From Solibacteraceae bacterium (lineage in GTDB: Bacteria; Acidobacteriota; Terriglobia; Bryobacterales; Bryobacteraceae): a DNA stretch of 64,000 nt. A program made the translations under genes and the position numbers. The notes below the pieces were generated by a model. It was given only the letters and a program-made list of their open reading frames with translations. It had not been told where the DNA came from and ran no database searches. Below are positions 16,700 through 25,020 of the stretch, in pieces (the stretch's first letter is position 1; each line of letters starts with the position of its first letter). Where the stretch lies: positions 1-64,000 of the forward strand of contig JAJPJX010000109.1 in assembly GCA_021324015.1 (NCBI GenBank), written 5' to 3'.

Positions 16700-17434
16700 A
16701 TGACGGGCTGCTACATCGACGAGAGCGCAACCGACAGCAATCTTCCTATCGCAGTAGTCGCTGGTTTGCTCCTGGACGGCAAGGGTTTCTTCTGGCTTGG
16801 CCAGGAATGGGAGAAAATCCTCGCCCGGCACCACATCCCCGGTCCCATTCACATGCGGGAGTTCGGGCCACACGGGCGTTTTAAGGATCTGACTCATGAC
16901 GCGCGCCGGGCGCTGTTCGCCGATTTGGTCAAGGCCATAAACGACAACAAGCTTATGAGCGTGGCTGGCACTCTGACGGCGGACCAATACCGCAAGACGT
17001 TCAAGGGCATCACGAAATTGAGTATGTATGCCGCTTGCTTCTGCAATGTGGCCTTGTTCTGCGGTATCGGCCTGGACAAATACAGCCAGCATCGTTGGCC
17101 GCTGTCATTCACGCTCGACGACGGCAACACGTACAAACAGCAGGTGGTTGAAAGCAAGCCGGTCATCCTCAAAGCGTTTCCGCGAGTCTCAAAAATCTGC
17201 TTCGAGTCTGACGACAACCTAACCGTTCTTCAGGCCGCTGATGTTTTGTCCTGGGCAGTTCGGCGCTCCTCGAGTGCCACGCTTACGCATGGTTTCGAAC
17301 CGCTAGAGGACCTTTTCGACGAGCAGTACTTGAAAATTGAATACAAGGAAGAATGGATGAAGGGCGTCGCCGAGAAGATCAAAGCTGCAGAGTCTGAGGA
17401 CAACTCACCTGGACAATCTCAGCAGGATTGTTAA
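16700..17434 (+). CDS. DUF3800 domain protein
   Basis: 244 residues. The start ATG at 16700 gives the family's usual opening CYIDESATDSN with acidic residues Asp7 and Glu8 right after the first strand. Later features are the acidic FTLDDGN region and QAADVLSWAVRR, together consistent with the RNase H-like fold predicted for DUF3800. Function is not established; the family turns up on mobile elements and near defence genes, and nuclease activity is a reasonable guess. GGAA precedes the ATG; a longer upstream extension lacks family similarity. It is the last gene before the tRNA boundary of the island. Confidence 0.8.
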   Translation: MTGCYIDESATDSNLPIAVVAGLLLDGKGFFWLGQEWEKILARHHIPGPIHMREFGPHGRFKDLTHDARRALFADLVKAINDNKLMSVAGTLTADQYRKTFKGITKLSMYAACFCNVALFCGIGLDKYSQHRWPLSFTLDDGNTYKQQVVESKPVILKAFPRVSKICFESDDNLTVLQAADVLSWAVRRSSSATLTHGFEPLEDLFDEQYLKIEYKEEWMKGVAEKIKAAESEDNSPGQSQQDC

Positions 17435-17537
17435 GCTTCCTTGGCGGGATAGAGATCTCAGCCTAGTGCATCGAAAAAGAATGTTTTTTTCCTGCGGCGG
17501 CTCAGGGGATCGCTCATCGCGCTCAGGCTGGCCGGCT

Positions 17538-17578
17538 GGAGTCCAAGTTTTCACCGTTTTGGACTCCAAATGGACTCC
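17538..17578. repeat. TGGACTCC octamer repeats near island right end
   Basis: One inverted copy (GGAGTCCA, 17538-17545) and two direct copies (17560-17567 and 17571-17578) of TGGACTCC lie about 70-110 bp from the tRNA boundary. A further direct copy lies at 15457-15464, about 65 bp inside the left boundary. Phage and island integrases use short repeated arm-type sites near att cores, so this is a candidate set, but the copies are few and unproven. Confidence 0.4.
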
Positions 17579-17648
17579 GCGTGACCTCTTCCGCGACGTG
17601 GAAGAGCGCAAGCGTTTTCGTATCTCTATGTTTTATTGGGCTTTGTTT

Positions 17649-17724
17649 TGGTGGACCTGGTGAGATTCGAACTCACGACCTCTTCCATGCCATGGAAGCG
17701 CGCTCCCAACTGCGCCACAGGCCC
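17649..17724 (-). tRNA. tRNA-Ala (anticodon GGC)
   Basis: 76 bases folding into a full cloverleaf on the minus strand. The acceptor GGGCCTG pairs with CAGGTCC and includes the G3:U70 wobble that identifies alanine tRNAs. The D-arm is GCGC/GCGC. The anticodon stem is CTTCC/GGAAG with loop ATGGCAT, giving anticodon GGC (reads GCC). The T-arm is GTGAG-TTCGAAT-CTCAC. The CCA end is encoded. Its 3' part from the anticodon loop onward is duplicated at 15347-15393, so the gene was probably the integration target of the adjacent island and was restored by the element's own copy. Confidence 0.95.
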
Positions 17725-17804
17725 ACTCGGCGAGGTCTTCCCTAATATAACACGGTGGGCCGCGAGTTTGACACTCTCCTTCCCCGGCTGACTACAATGA
17801 AACG

Positions 17805-18746
17805 ATGCGCTTCAGGCCCCTCGCGGCCCGGATGTCGTTGTGCTTCCTGATCTTGTTGGGGCTCACATCCTGTCTTGCCCGGCGCCGCCTGATCACCCGC
17901 AACGGACACGCGGCCTCCCAACCCCTGGCCACCGCCGACATTCAGGGACTGCTCCGCCGCATCGCGCAACAGTTCGAGCGGGTTCGGGATTTCAGCGCCA
18001 CCGTGGACATGGTCCCCGCCCTGGGCAGCACCGAGAAGAGCAGAATTACCGAATACAAGGACGTCCGCGGATACATTCTCTTCCGCCAGCCGGCTGATAT
18101 TCGCATCATCGGACTCTATCCCGTCGTCCGGACCACAGCCTTCGACATGGTCTCTAACGGCACCGACTTCCGCCTTTATATCCCCGGCAAGAACCGGTTC
18201 GTGGTCGGCAAGAACGATCTGGCCACCTCCTCGCCCAACAAGATCGAGAATCTCCGGCCGCGGCATTTCCTGGAGGCGATGCTCATCCCGCCGCTCGACG
18301 CCTCACACGAAAAACCAGTGCTCGAAAACTTCACGGACGAGGACAATGCCGTCTACATCGTACATTTCCTCCGGGAATCACCGGATGGTCCGTTGCGGCT
18401 GGACCGCCAGGTCTGGTTTGACCGTCTGAGCCTGACCCTTGTAAGGCAACTAGTGTTTGATCCTTTGGGAAACATCCTGACCGACGCGCGCTACACCCAG
18501 TGGCAGTCCTATGACGGCGTGCCATTCCCCAAGCACATCGAGATCAACCGGCCCCAGGACGAGTACGCGGTGGTCCTCACAATCGTTAAGATGGATATGA
18601 ACAAGGGCGTGTCGAACGACAAGTTCGTTCTGAACCAACCCGAGGGAACCGTGTTGCAGGTCCTGGGAGAAAAGGCTCCCACTGCTGCGCAGCCGCCTTC
18701 TCCGCCGCCCGCCCTAAAGCCGAAGGGAAGAAAAGGCAGAAAGTGA
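17805..18746 (+). CDS. LolA-like/outer-membrane-lipoprotein-sorting-type lipoprotein
   Basis: 313 residues. The signal MSLCFLILLGLTSC has a lipobox with cysteine near residue 23. The mature part shows alternating strands typical of LolA/LolB-like half-barrels (DFSATVDMVPALGS, VRGYILFRQPADIRIIGLYPVV, FDMVSNGTDFRLYIPGKNRFVVG). The tail is rich in Pro, Lys and Ala. Its stop overlaps the GTG start of an ABC permease, so it is part of a three-gene operon with the permease and ATPase. A periplasmic lipoprotein or lipid carrier working with the transporter is a reasonable inference; substrate unknown. Confidence 0.75.
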   Translation: MRFRPLAARMSLCFLILLGLTSCLARRRLITRNGHAASQPLATADIQGLLRRIAQQFERVRDFSATVDMVPALGSTEKSRITEYKDVRGYILFRQPADIRIIGLYPVVRTTAFDMVSNGTDFRLYIPGKNRFVVGKNDLATSSPNKIENLRPRHFLEAMLIPPLDASHEKPVLENFTDEDNAVYIVHFLRESPDGPLRLDRQVWFDRLSLTLVRQLVFDPLGNILTDARYTQWQSYDGVPFPKHIEINRPQDEYAVVLTIVKMDMNKGVSNDKFVLNQPEGTVLQVLGEKAPTAAQPPSPPPALKPKGRKGRK

Positions 18747-19843
18747 CTGTCAAGCTCGTATTGGAAAATCTGAAGCACCGGCCTGTGCGGAGCGCGCTGA
18801 GTGTCTTTCTCATCGCCATCCCCGTCACGCTGATCCTCACCCTGGTGGGACTCAGCGAAGGGTTGCTGGCCGATTCCGCGCGCCGCGCCCGGGGCGTCGG
18901 CGCTGATATCTGGGTCCGTCCCCCCGGCAGTTCCGTCCTCACGTTGAGCGGCGCACCACTTCCCGAAAAGATGGTGGAGGTGCTGGCCCGCAACCCCCAC
19001 GTGGCCGCGGCCGCCGGCATGATCAACCATCCCATCTCCAGCACAACATTTGTGGCCGGCATCGATATGGATAGCTTCAACCGCATGAGCGGGGGGTTTA
19101 AGTACCTGGAGGGCGGCCCTTTCCGCAAGCCCGATGATGTGATCCTCGATCAGCCTTATGCCCGGCAAAACAAGGTGCATGCCGGGGACAAGATCAACCT
19201 GCTGAACCACGAATGGACGGTGGCCGGCGTGGTCGAGCCCGGCAAACTCTCGCACATCTTCCTGCCCATGCCAGTGGTGCAAAGTCTTTCCGGCAACACC
19301 GGCAAAATCAGCCAGATCTTCCTCAAGCTGGATGACCCCGCCAACACCGGCGCGGTCATCAGAGAGCTGAAGGAGACAATGCCGGACTACCAGATCTACT
19401 CGGTGGCCGAATTTACGTCCCTTTTGACCGTCAATAACGTGCAGGGCGGCATGCTCCGCAACTTCATCAATGTGATGGTTTCCATCGGCGTGGTGATCGG
19501 CTTCGCGGTGGTACTCCTCTCCATGTACATGGCCGTGCTACAGCGCACCCGCGAGATCGGCATCCTGAAGTCTCTCGGCGCCTCGCGCTGGTTCATTCTT
19601 CGCACCATCTTGATCGAAGCCATCGTCATGGGTTTCTGCGGGACGATCCTGGGGATCCTGTTCAGCTTCGGGGCGCGCTGGCTGATCATGACTCTCTACC
19701 CCGCCTCGCTCTCCGAAGCCATCGTGCCGGCCTGGTGGCCCATCGCCGGAGGCGTCACGCTGGCGGGTGTGACGCTGGGCGCCATGTATCCAGGACTCAG
19801 CGCCGCGCGCCAGGATCCCATCGAGGCGCTCGCCTATGAGTGA
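18743..19843 (+). CDS. ABC transporter permease (MacB/FtsX/LolC-type)
   Basis: 366 residues from a GTG that overlaps the lipoprotein stop (GTGA). It has the FtsX-like topology: one N-terminal TM helix (ALSVFLIAIPVTLILTLVGLSEG), a large periplasmic domain (about 45-240), then three TM helices in the last third, with ERTREIGILKSLGASRWF-type motif (QRTREIGILKSLGASRWFILR). Homologous systems export lipoproteins, peptides or macrolides, or remodel the envelope, by mechanotransmission. The ATPase gene starts within the last 8 bases. Confidence 0.9.
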   Translation: MTVKLVLENLKHRPVRSALSVFLIAIPVTLILTLVGLSEGLLADSARRARGVGADIWVRPPGSSVLTLSGAPLPEKMVEVLARNPHVAAAAGMINHPISSTTFVAGIDMDSFNRMSGGFKYLEGGPFRKPDDVILDQPYARQNKVHAGDKINLLNHEWTVAGVVEPGKLSHIFLPMPVVQSLSGNTGKISQIFLKLDDPANTGAVIRELKETMPDYQIYSVAEFTSLLTVNNVQGGMLRNFINVMVSIGVVIGFAVVLLSMYMAVLQRTREIGILKSLGASRWFILRTILIEAIVMGFCGTILGILFSFGARWLIMTLYPASLSEAIVPAWWPIAGGVTLAGVTLGAMYPGLSAARQDPIEALAYE

Positions 19844-20513
19844 CCGCCCGATCATCGAGATCCGCGGGCTGCGCAAAGTCTATCGAGTCGGAAAGGTAGA
19901 GGTGCCGGCCCTGCGCGGCGTCGATCTGGACGTTCCCCCAGGCGAGTTTCTGGCTATCGTGGGCCCCTCGGGCTCGGGTAAGTCCACGCTCTTTCACATC
20001 GTCGGAGGCCTCACGCCGCCTAGTTCCGGCACCGTCCGCGTTCAAGACCAGGATGTGGCGGCCATGACTGACGCCGGCCGCACCAATCTGCGCAAGACCT
20101 GCGTCAGCTTCGTCTTCCAGAAGTTCAACCTGCTGCCCAATCTCAGCGCGCGCGATAACATCGCCATTGCGCGGCATATCGCCGGCCTGAATCACGATCC
20201 GGACCCGAAGTTCGAGGAGGTGCTCGCATTGCTGGGCATCGCGAATCGCCTCGACCACAAGCCCGCGGCGCTTTCCGGCGGCGAGCAGCAGCGCGTGGCG
20301 ATCGCTCGCGCCATCGTGACTCACCCCGCCATCCTGCTGGCCGACGAGCCCACCGGAAACCTGGATAGCGAAAATTCCCGCGTCGTGCTGGGAGTCTTAC
20401 GCGACCTGAATGAACGGCTCGGACAGACGATCCTGATGATCACCCACAATCCCGAAGCCGCCGCCTTTGCCCACCGCACTGTGCACATGCGCGACGGGCG
20501 GATTGTGGACTAA
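19836..20513 (+). CDS. ABC transporter ATP-binding protein (LolD/MacB type)
   Basis: 225 residues, the normal size for LolD-type ATPases. Visible are Walker [10 protein letters not shown] (43-51), the signature [15 protein letters not shown] and Walker [14 protein letters not shown], with the H-loop in [11 protein letters not shown]. Overlap of 8 bp with the permease gene shows coupling. It powers the preceding permease, likely for lipoprotein or lipid transfer given the LolA-like lipoprotein in the same operon. The stop overlaps the end of the convergent epimerase gene by 4 bp. Confidence 0.95.
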   Translation: MSDRPIIEIRGLRKVYRVGKVEVPALRGVDLDVPPGEFLAIVGPSGSGKSTLFHIVGGLTPPSSGTVRVQDQDVAAMTDAGRTNLRKTCVSFVFQKFNLLPNLSARDNIAIARHIAGLNHDPDPKFEEVLALLGIANRLDHKPAALSGGEQQRVAIARAIVTHPAILLADEPTGNLDSENSRVVLGVLRDLNERLGQTILMITHNPEAAAFAHRTVHMRDGRIVD

Positions 20514-21349
20514 GCCATATTCTTCTTCAGGAATTTGACGCCTTCGAATGCAATGGCCTCTGGCGTGGGCGCGATGTCCCGCCAGATGGAGGCCGCCGCC
20601 GATAGTTCTCCCAGGGAGAATCCGAAGCTCTCGATGGTCAACCAGCCATCGTACCGCACGTCGCGCAGCGCCTGGAACACGTCCGGCCACTCCACGTGGC
20701 CCGAACCCGGAATTCCGCGGTCGTTTTCGCAGGTATGGACGTGCTTCAGATACTTGCCCACCGTCCGGTATGCGGCCCCAATGTTCTTCTCTTCGATATT
20801 GGCGTGAAAGGTATCGAACAGGACCCCCACGTTCGGATGCCCGATCTGTTCGCACAGGGCCACGGCATCCGCCGCGGTGTTCAGAAAATAAGTTTCGAAG
20901 CGGTTCAGGGGCTCGATGGCGATCGTCACCCCGTGGCGCTCCAGCGCCGGACCGAGCGACTGGTAGCACTCCACTGCCCAGTGCCACTCATCGGCGGTGC
21001 GGCGCGTGCCCGTCATCAACCCCACAGGCGAATACAGCGGACCAGCGATGATCCTGGCACCCACCTCCGCAGCCGCCTGAATACACTCCTCCATGTGAAC
21101 CCGCGTCTTCCGCCGCACGGCCGCATCCGGCGAGATCATGTTCATCCCGCCCGTCAGCACGGAGCAGATGGTGCACTCGAGGCCGTTCTCTTCCAGGCCG
21201 CGCCGGATATCGGCGGCGGCGAACTGTCCCGGTTGGAAGAGCGGCACCTCAACGCCGTCGAATCCCGCCGCCTTGATGCGCGGCAGCATGGGCAGGTTCG
21301 AGCGGTCAAAGTTCGCTGTCCAGATGAAGGTGTTGACGCCGAACTTCAT
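20510..21349 (-). CDS. Sugar phosphate isomerase/epimerase, D-tagatose/D-psicose 3-epimerase-like
   Basis: 279-residue TIM barrel (MKFGVNTFIWTANF start). The metal ligands of the ketose 3-epimerase family are present: Glu146 (IAIEPLNRFET), Asp179 (VLFDTFHANIEE), His205 (HVHTCENDRG) and Glu240 (TIESFG). The spacing is exactly that of the Pseudomonas cichorii D-tagatose 3-epimerase as I recall it (152/185/211/246, all shifted by six). Cytoplasmic, Mn/Co-dependent epimerisation of a ketose at C3 is expected, or a related inosose/hydroxypyruvate reaction. The ATG overlaps the cupin gene's stop (ATGA). Last gene of the six-gene operon. Confidence 0.85.
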   Translation of the reverse strand: MKFGVNTFIWTANFDRSNLPMLPRIKAAGFDGVEVPLFQPGQFAAADIRRGLEENGLECTICSVLTGGMNMISPDAAVRRKTRVHMEECIQAAAEVGARIIAGPLYSPVGLMTGTRRTADEWHWAVECYQSLGPALERHGVTIAIEPLNRFETYFLNTAADAVALCEQIGHPNVGVLFDTFHANIEEKNIGAAYRTVGKYLKHVHTCENDRGIPGSGHVEWPDVFQALRDVRYDGWLTIESFGFSLGELSAAASIWRDIAPTPEAIAFEGVKFLKKNMA

Positions 21350-22557
21350 TTCGTCACTCCGCGCGCGTCCGGATTGTCCGGCCCGAAATGCTTCAGCATC
21401 ACCAGGTCCTCTTTGTCGCTGCGGTTGGCGATGGCCAGGCCCCGCCGGGCGGTCTCCGCCGTGACGAAGAACTCGTCCTTGGTCATCTGGCCGTAGCGGA
21501 TCAGCGCAGGCGTCTCGGCTTCCAGTTTGCCCACCGATCCCCAGCCCTGCACCACGATTGCGCCGTAGGCCGCCGCGTCGCGAATCACCGCCGTGCGCCC
21601 CGGAAATACGGTCAGTTCCTTGGCCGAATAGTGCGGTGTCGAATAGGCAACCCACTTTTCCGAGTACCCGGCATCGGCCATTTCCGCCTCATCGCGCACC
21701 GGCTTGGGCTGGAACAGGCGATGTTTGGCGAACTCCGGGTCCACATTCGCCTCCCAATCCAGCATGCCCACGATGTAATCCAGGTCGTGGTGATGTTCAG
21801 GAGGGACGTCCTTCACCAACAGGTCCCAAGGCACCGCCCGGCCCTCCACCATCGACTGGAACATCCCGAACACGTCGGAATTCACCTGCGGCTCATAGGT
21901 CACCAGCGACCCCGGCGCGTGCAGAATGCCGGCATCGATTTGCCATCCGGTGCCCGGCTGCAGCTTGTATGCCTTGGCATGGTAGAGGATGCCGTTGTCG
22001 CCCTGGTTCCACCGCTCCAGGCACTGGCGCACGTCGTCCGGCGTGGTTCCCGGCTCCAGGCCCATGAAGGTGTACGGGAAGTTGTTCCCCTTGAAGTTGT
22101 ACTGCGGCGGAAAGTAATAGGCCTCCGGCTTGCCTTTACGCCCCACGCGCCGGGCGTGCTCCTCCATCTGGTGCATGTGGTGCGGAATCGGCCCCAGGTT
22201 GTCGAAGAATTTGCACAGCACGTTCCAGCCGCCGTGCTGGCGCATCACCTCCGCGCCCAGAAAGTCATCGCCGACTTGCTCAATGGCCGTTTTGAGCAGC
22301 ACCCGCTTGCCCTGGATGTCGATGTAGCTCAACCCCTCGTCGGCCGGAGTGCCTGGACCGTTGTCCGCATTCGTGGTGGAAGAGAACCAGCGCTCGTCGA
22401 TTCCGCCCCGGTGCGCGCCCAGGGCGTACAAGTCTCGAGGATCCAGTTTGAGTCGGCCGCCGGGCATCAGGAATGAGCGCGGCACCCAGCAAGGCGCAAG
22501 TCTGACGACGCCCTCGCCTGCCTGGAGAGCTTCTTGAACTAGCGAAAGATCGGACAT
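21346..22557 (-). CDS. Cupin/mannose-6-phosphate isomerase-like protein
   Basis: 403 residues without signal peptide. A cupin metal site is suggested by HHMHQMEEH (His126, 127, 129) with Glu145 in KPEAYYFP and a later GWQIDAGILHAPGSLVTYEPQ. This arrangement resembles class I phosphomannose isomerases, but the rest is divergent and I do not recognise a characterised member. Encoded 4 bp after the PPC-domain gene and overlapping the epimerase gene, it likely works in the same sugar-converting pathway as the epimerase. Confidence 0.65.
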   Translation of the reverse strand: MSDLSLVQEALQAGEGVVRLAPCWVPRSFLMPGGRLKLDPRDLYALGAHRGGIDERWFSSTTNADNGPGTPADEGLSYIDIQGKRVLLKTAIEQVGDDFLGAEVMRQHGGWNVLCKFFDNLGPIPHHMHQMEEHARRVGRKGKPEAYYFPPQYNFKGNNFPYTFMGLEPGTTPDDVRQCLERWNQGDNGILYHAKAYKLQPGTGWQIDAGILHAPGSLVTYEPQVNSDVFGMFQSMVEGRAVPWDLLVKDVPPEHHHDLDYIVGMLDWEANVDPEFAKHRLFQPKPVRDEAEMADAGYSEKWVAYSTPHYSAKELTVFPGRTAVIRDAAAYGAIVVQGWGSVGKLEAETPALIRYGQMTKDEFFVTAETARRGLAIANRSDKEDLVMLKHFGPDNPDARGVTK

Positions 22558-22561
22558 GGAT

Positions 22562-24976
22562 TTATTTCTTCGCCGATGATCCTTCCAAAGCCGAACGGAT
22601 CACCGTGCCAGCGGCCTCGGTTCTGGGCTTCACGCGGAGCAACACCGGCTCGGAAGCGTACGAGGTCTGCTGGGCGTCGGCACGCGTCTCGATCTTACCA
22701 GATAGCACGATGGACTGCTCGATGGGCGGCGCCGACGGCAGCGCCTCCAGGACGAAGCTGCGGGTGCTCTCATTCTCGTTGATCAGCACGCCGTTCAACC
22801 CCACGTCCTCGACCAGCACACCCGGGGGCAGGTTGCGCACCTCCACCGGCACGCGTCCGCCGAAATCGTTGTTCCGCTGGATGGCCACCTGCACCTCGAC
22901 TTTCCCACCGGGTTCCAGCACCACTTCCTTGGCCTTGGCGGTCATCAGGATATCAGGCTTGGGCATCAAGGCCACCAGCTTCAGCCCATCGTCCGGATCG
23001 GCCAAGTGCGCCACGGTGCGCCCGGCGATCTTTGCCCGTCCGGAGACCTTCAGCGGCGCGGCCTGCGCCATTCGCGCGTGCTCGTCGGCGCTGAGCAGCA
23101 GCGTGGTGCTCACCTGACCGGCGGCGATGGTGCTACTTGTGGCATGCAACCCTGCCGGAAGTCCTTCGAGCGAGACGGCAATCGGTCCTTCAAAATCGTC
23201 CAGGCGCAGGGCCGTCACCGTGATGGGGATACGCCCTCCCTCCGGCACATTCGGATTGCGCGGGCTCACACTTAACAGGAAATCGGGTTCCGGCTCCCGC
23301 GCCGTCAACCGGTAGGCGTAGTCCTCCCCCTTGAGCCCCCGCACGTCGCTGATGCGCAGGATATACTCTCCGTCCTCCGGCGCGGTGAAGTGCAAGCGCG
23401 AATCCTTCCCGTACCCCGGCCCGCCGTCATCGTTACGGTACATCAGGTGCACGACCGGCAGCCCGTTGGGTGTGAACTTCGTCCCCGGCGGATAGATCTT
23501 CACCTTGTAGACCGGCGTATCGACCGCGTGGTCCTCGGGCGTGGTATCCAGCAACGCCAACCGCCGGCCGCCGAACGAAGTAAAACGCATATCATCATCG
23601 GGCCCGCGCGGCATGGCGTCCACCTCTATGATTTCGCCGCCCACCATCAGGTAGTCGCCCACGGCGAGTCCCGTGGGGGAAAGGATCCGCAGCCCGGGCG
23701 AGATCGAATCCCGATCGCTGAGCGTGGTGGATGTTTCGAGCAGGCACCGCACCGTGGCACGCTCCACCGGCTTGCCGTTCGCCTCCAGAACCTCCAGCAG
23801 GGAATCCAGCTTCGAGCCCAGCCGCGCCGCGTTCACGTCAAACACCAGTTTCTGTCCCTTGCGCGCCTGGAACCGGAAATCGTTCTCCGCTGCCAGCAGT
23901 TTGCCGTTGATCGTCACCGGCAAGGGGATGCGCTGGGCGCCGGTCACGGAAGTGTTGGTCCCGGCGGACCCCATCTCCGGCTCGTTACCCAAGGCCAGCC
24001 GGATCTCGTTGAAGGCCACTCCAGCCGGCACCTTCGGGCGCAAAAACACGCCCCGCTCATCCCGCGGCGAAGGCTCGCCCCGCACCTCCACTTTCGCCGC
24101 ACCCAGGTTGTAGCCGTTCAACGTGACCGCCGTGGTGGCGCCCTTACGGACCCCCAACGGAAACGCCGAGGTCACCAGTGGAAATCTGCCCATCAGGATG
24201 CGATAAAAATGCCGCGGACTGCCGCTGTTTTCATAGTCCGAGATCTTCACGAAGTAAGGCCCGGTCTTGGCGAACTTCCACGAAAACCACTTGCTGTCGG
24301 TATCCCCGTCCCGCCCAAACTCTTTCAACAGCGTCTGGTCACCGTCATACAGCGAGACGATCGGCTGGAGCCGCGAGCCTAGCAGAAAAGCATTGTTGGC
24401 GAAAACCAGTTCCTCTCCGGCCTTGGCTTCGAACTTGAAGTAGTCCACGTCCCCGGGCCTGGAGATCGTGCCCACCAGGATAGTCGGCGTGTACGTCTCG
24501 AAGGCGTCCTCCGGTGCGTCGTTGGGCTCCCGGTCGGGACTCTCACCGTAATACGGCTCGATCAGGAACTGCGCCTCCGGGCTGGTGCCGAGTGGTGTCT
24601 GGAGCCGGAAACCAATCGGGCCGACCTCCGCCTCCGGACTGACGTCCAACTCCACCGTCACCTGGTTCCGCGGCGGCAGCGGACCAAGGTCCACTGTCGA
24701 GGGCGTTCCGTTCGAGCCCAGCCGGATGTCCGGCAGGTCCGGCAGTTCCTTTATCCGCAGAATCCGCGCCTTGACTCCGGGGCGGCTGAAATAAATCGCG
24801 CTGGTCTTAGCCAGGTTTAGGCCCTCGACGGTCATTTCCACCGTCGCCCCGCGCGCCACCCCCAGCGGCGAAACCGCGTTGATGGTCGGAGGCGTGGTGC
24901 GATTCCCTGTGGGCCAGTCCGTCGTTTCCGCGCCGTATACAAAACACGCACACGCAAAGACCAGGAGCGTTCTCAT
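22562..24976 (-). CDS. Exported PPC-domain protein of the DUF1549/1553 cluster
   Basis: 804 residues with a signal peptide (MRTLLVFACACFVYGAE). Repeated bacterial pre-peptidase C-terminal-like beta-sandwich units are visible. The first is DVDYFKFEAKAGEELVFANNAFLLGSRLQPIVSLYD, then another with DFRFQARKGQKLVFDVNAARLGSKLDSLLEVL; a third appears near HFTAPEDGEYILRISDVRG. The opening TPPTINAVSPLGVARGATVEMTVEGLNL is IPT/TIG-like. Such proteins accompany PSCyt/PSD cytochromes in Planctomycetes and Solibacter and presumably bind carbohydrate or stabilise a surface complex. No catalytic motif seen. Lies 44 bp after the WD40 gene. Confidence 0.75.
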   Translation of the reverse strand: MRTLLVFACACFVYGAETTDWPTGNRTTPPTINAVSPLGVARGATVEMTVEGLNLAKTSAIYFSRPGVKARILRIKELPDLPDIRLGSNGTPSTVDLGPLPPRNQVTVELDVSPEAEVGPIGFRLQTPLGTSPEAQFLIEPYYGESPDREPNDAPEDAFETYTPTILVGTISRPGDVDYFKFEAKAGEELVFANNAFLLGSRLQPIVSLYDGDQTLLKEFGRDGDTDSKWFSWKFAKTGPYFVKISDYENSGSPRHFYRILMGRFPLVTSAFPLGVRKGATTAVTLNGYNLGAAKVEVRGEPSPRDERGVFLRPKVPAGVAFNEIRLALGNEPEMGSAGTNTSVTGAQRIPLPVTINGKLLAAENDFRFQARKGQKLVFDVNAARLGSKLDSLLEVLEANGKPVERATVRCLLETSTTLSDRDSISPGLRILSPTGLAVGDYLMVGGEIIEVDAMPRGPDDDMRFTSFGGRRLALLDTTPEDHAVDTPVYKVKIYPPGTKFTPNGLPVVHLMYRNDDGGPGYGKDSRLHFTAPEDGEYILRISDVRGLKGEDYAYRLTAREPEPDFLLSVSPRNPNVPEGGRIPITVTALRLDDFEGPIAVSLEGLPAGLHATSSTIAAGQVSTTLLLSADEHARMAQAAPLKVSGRAKIAGRTVAHLADPDDGLKLVALMPKPDILMTAKAKEVVLEPGGKVEVQVAIQRNNDFGGRVPVEVRNLPPGVLVEDVGLNGVLINENESTRSFVLEALPSAPPIEQSIVLSGKIETRADAQQTSYASEPVLLRVKPRTEAAGTVIRSALEGSSAKK

Positions 24977-25020
24977 ATCACCACCTCAAGCCGGCAGGTT
25001 TGTACGCCTGCCCTTATCCT

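Larger units (their letters stand above)
15347..17694. mobile_element. Small integrase-less island at tRNA-Ala(GGC)
   Basis: About 2.3 kb lies between direct repeats of 47 bp (15347-15393 and 17648-17694), the right one being part of the functional tRNA-Ala gene. Contents: a hairpin, a 26-bp palindrome, a toxin-antitoxin pair, a 328-bp gap and a DUF3800 gene. No integrase, excisionase or transposase frame is present, so the element is either a remnant or is mobilised in trans. TGGACTCC octamers near both ends (15457-15464; 17538-17578) could be recombinase arm sites. The boundaries are directly visible; element identity is inference from the known tRNA-targeting behaviour of integrative elements. 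Confidence 0.75.
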
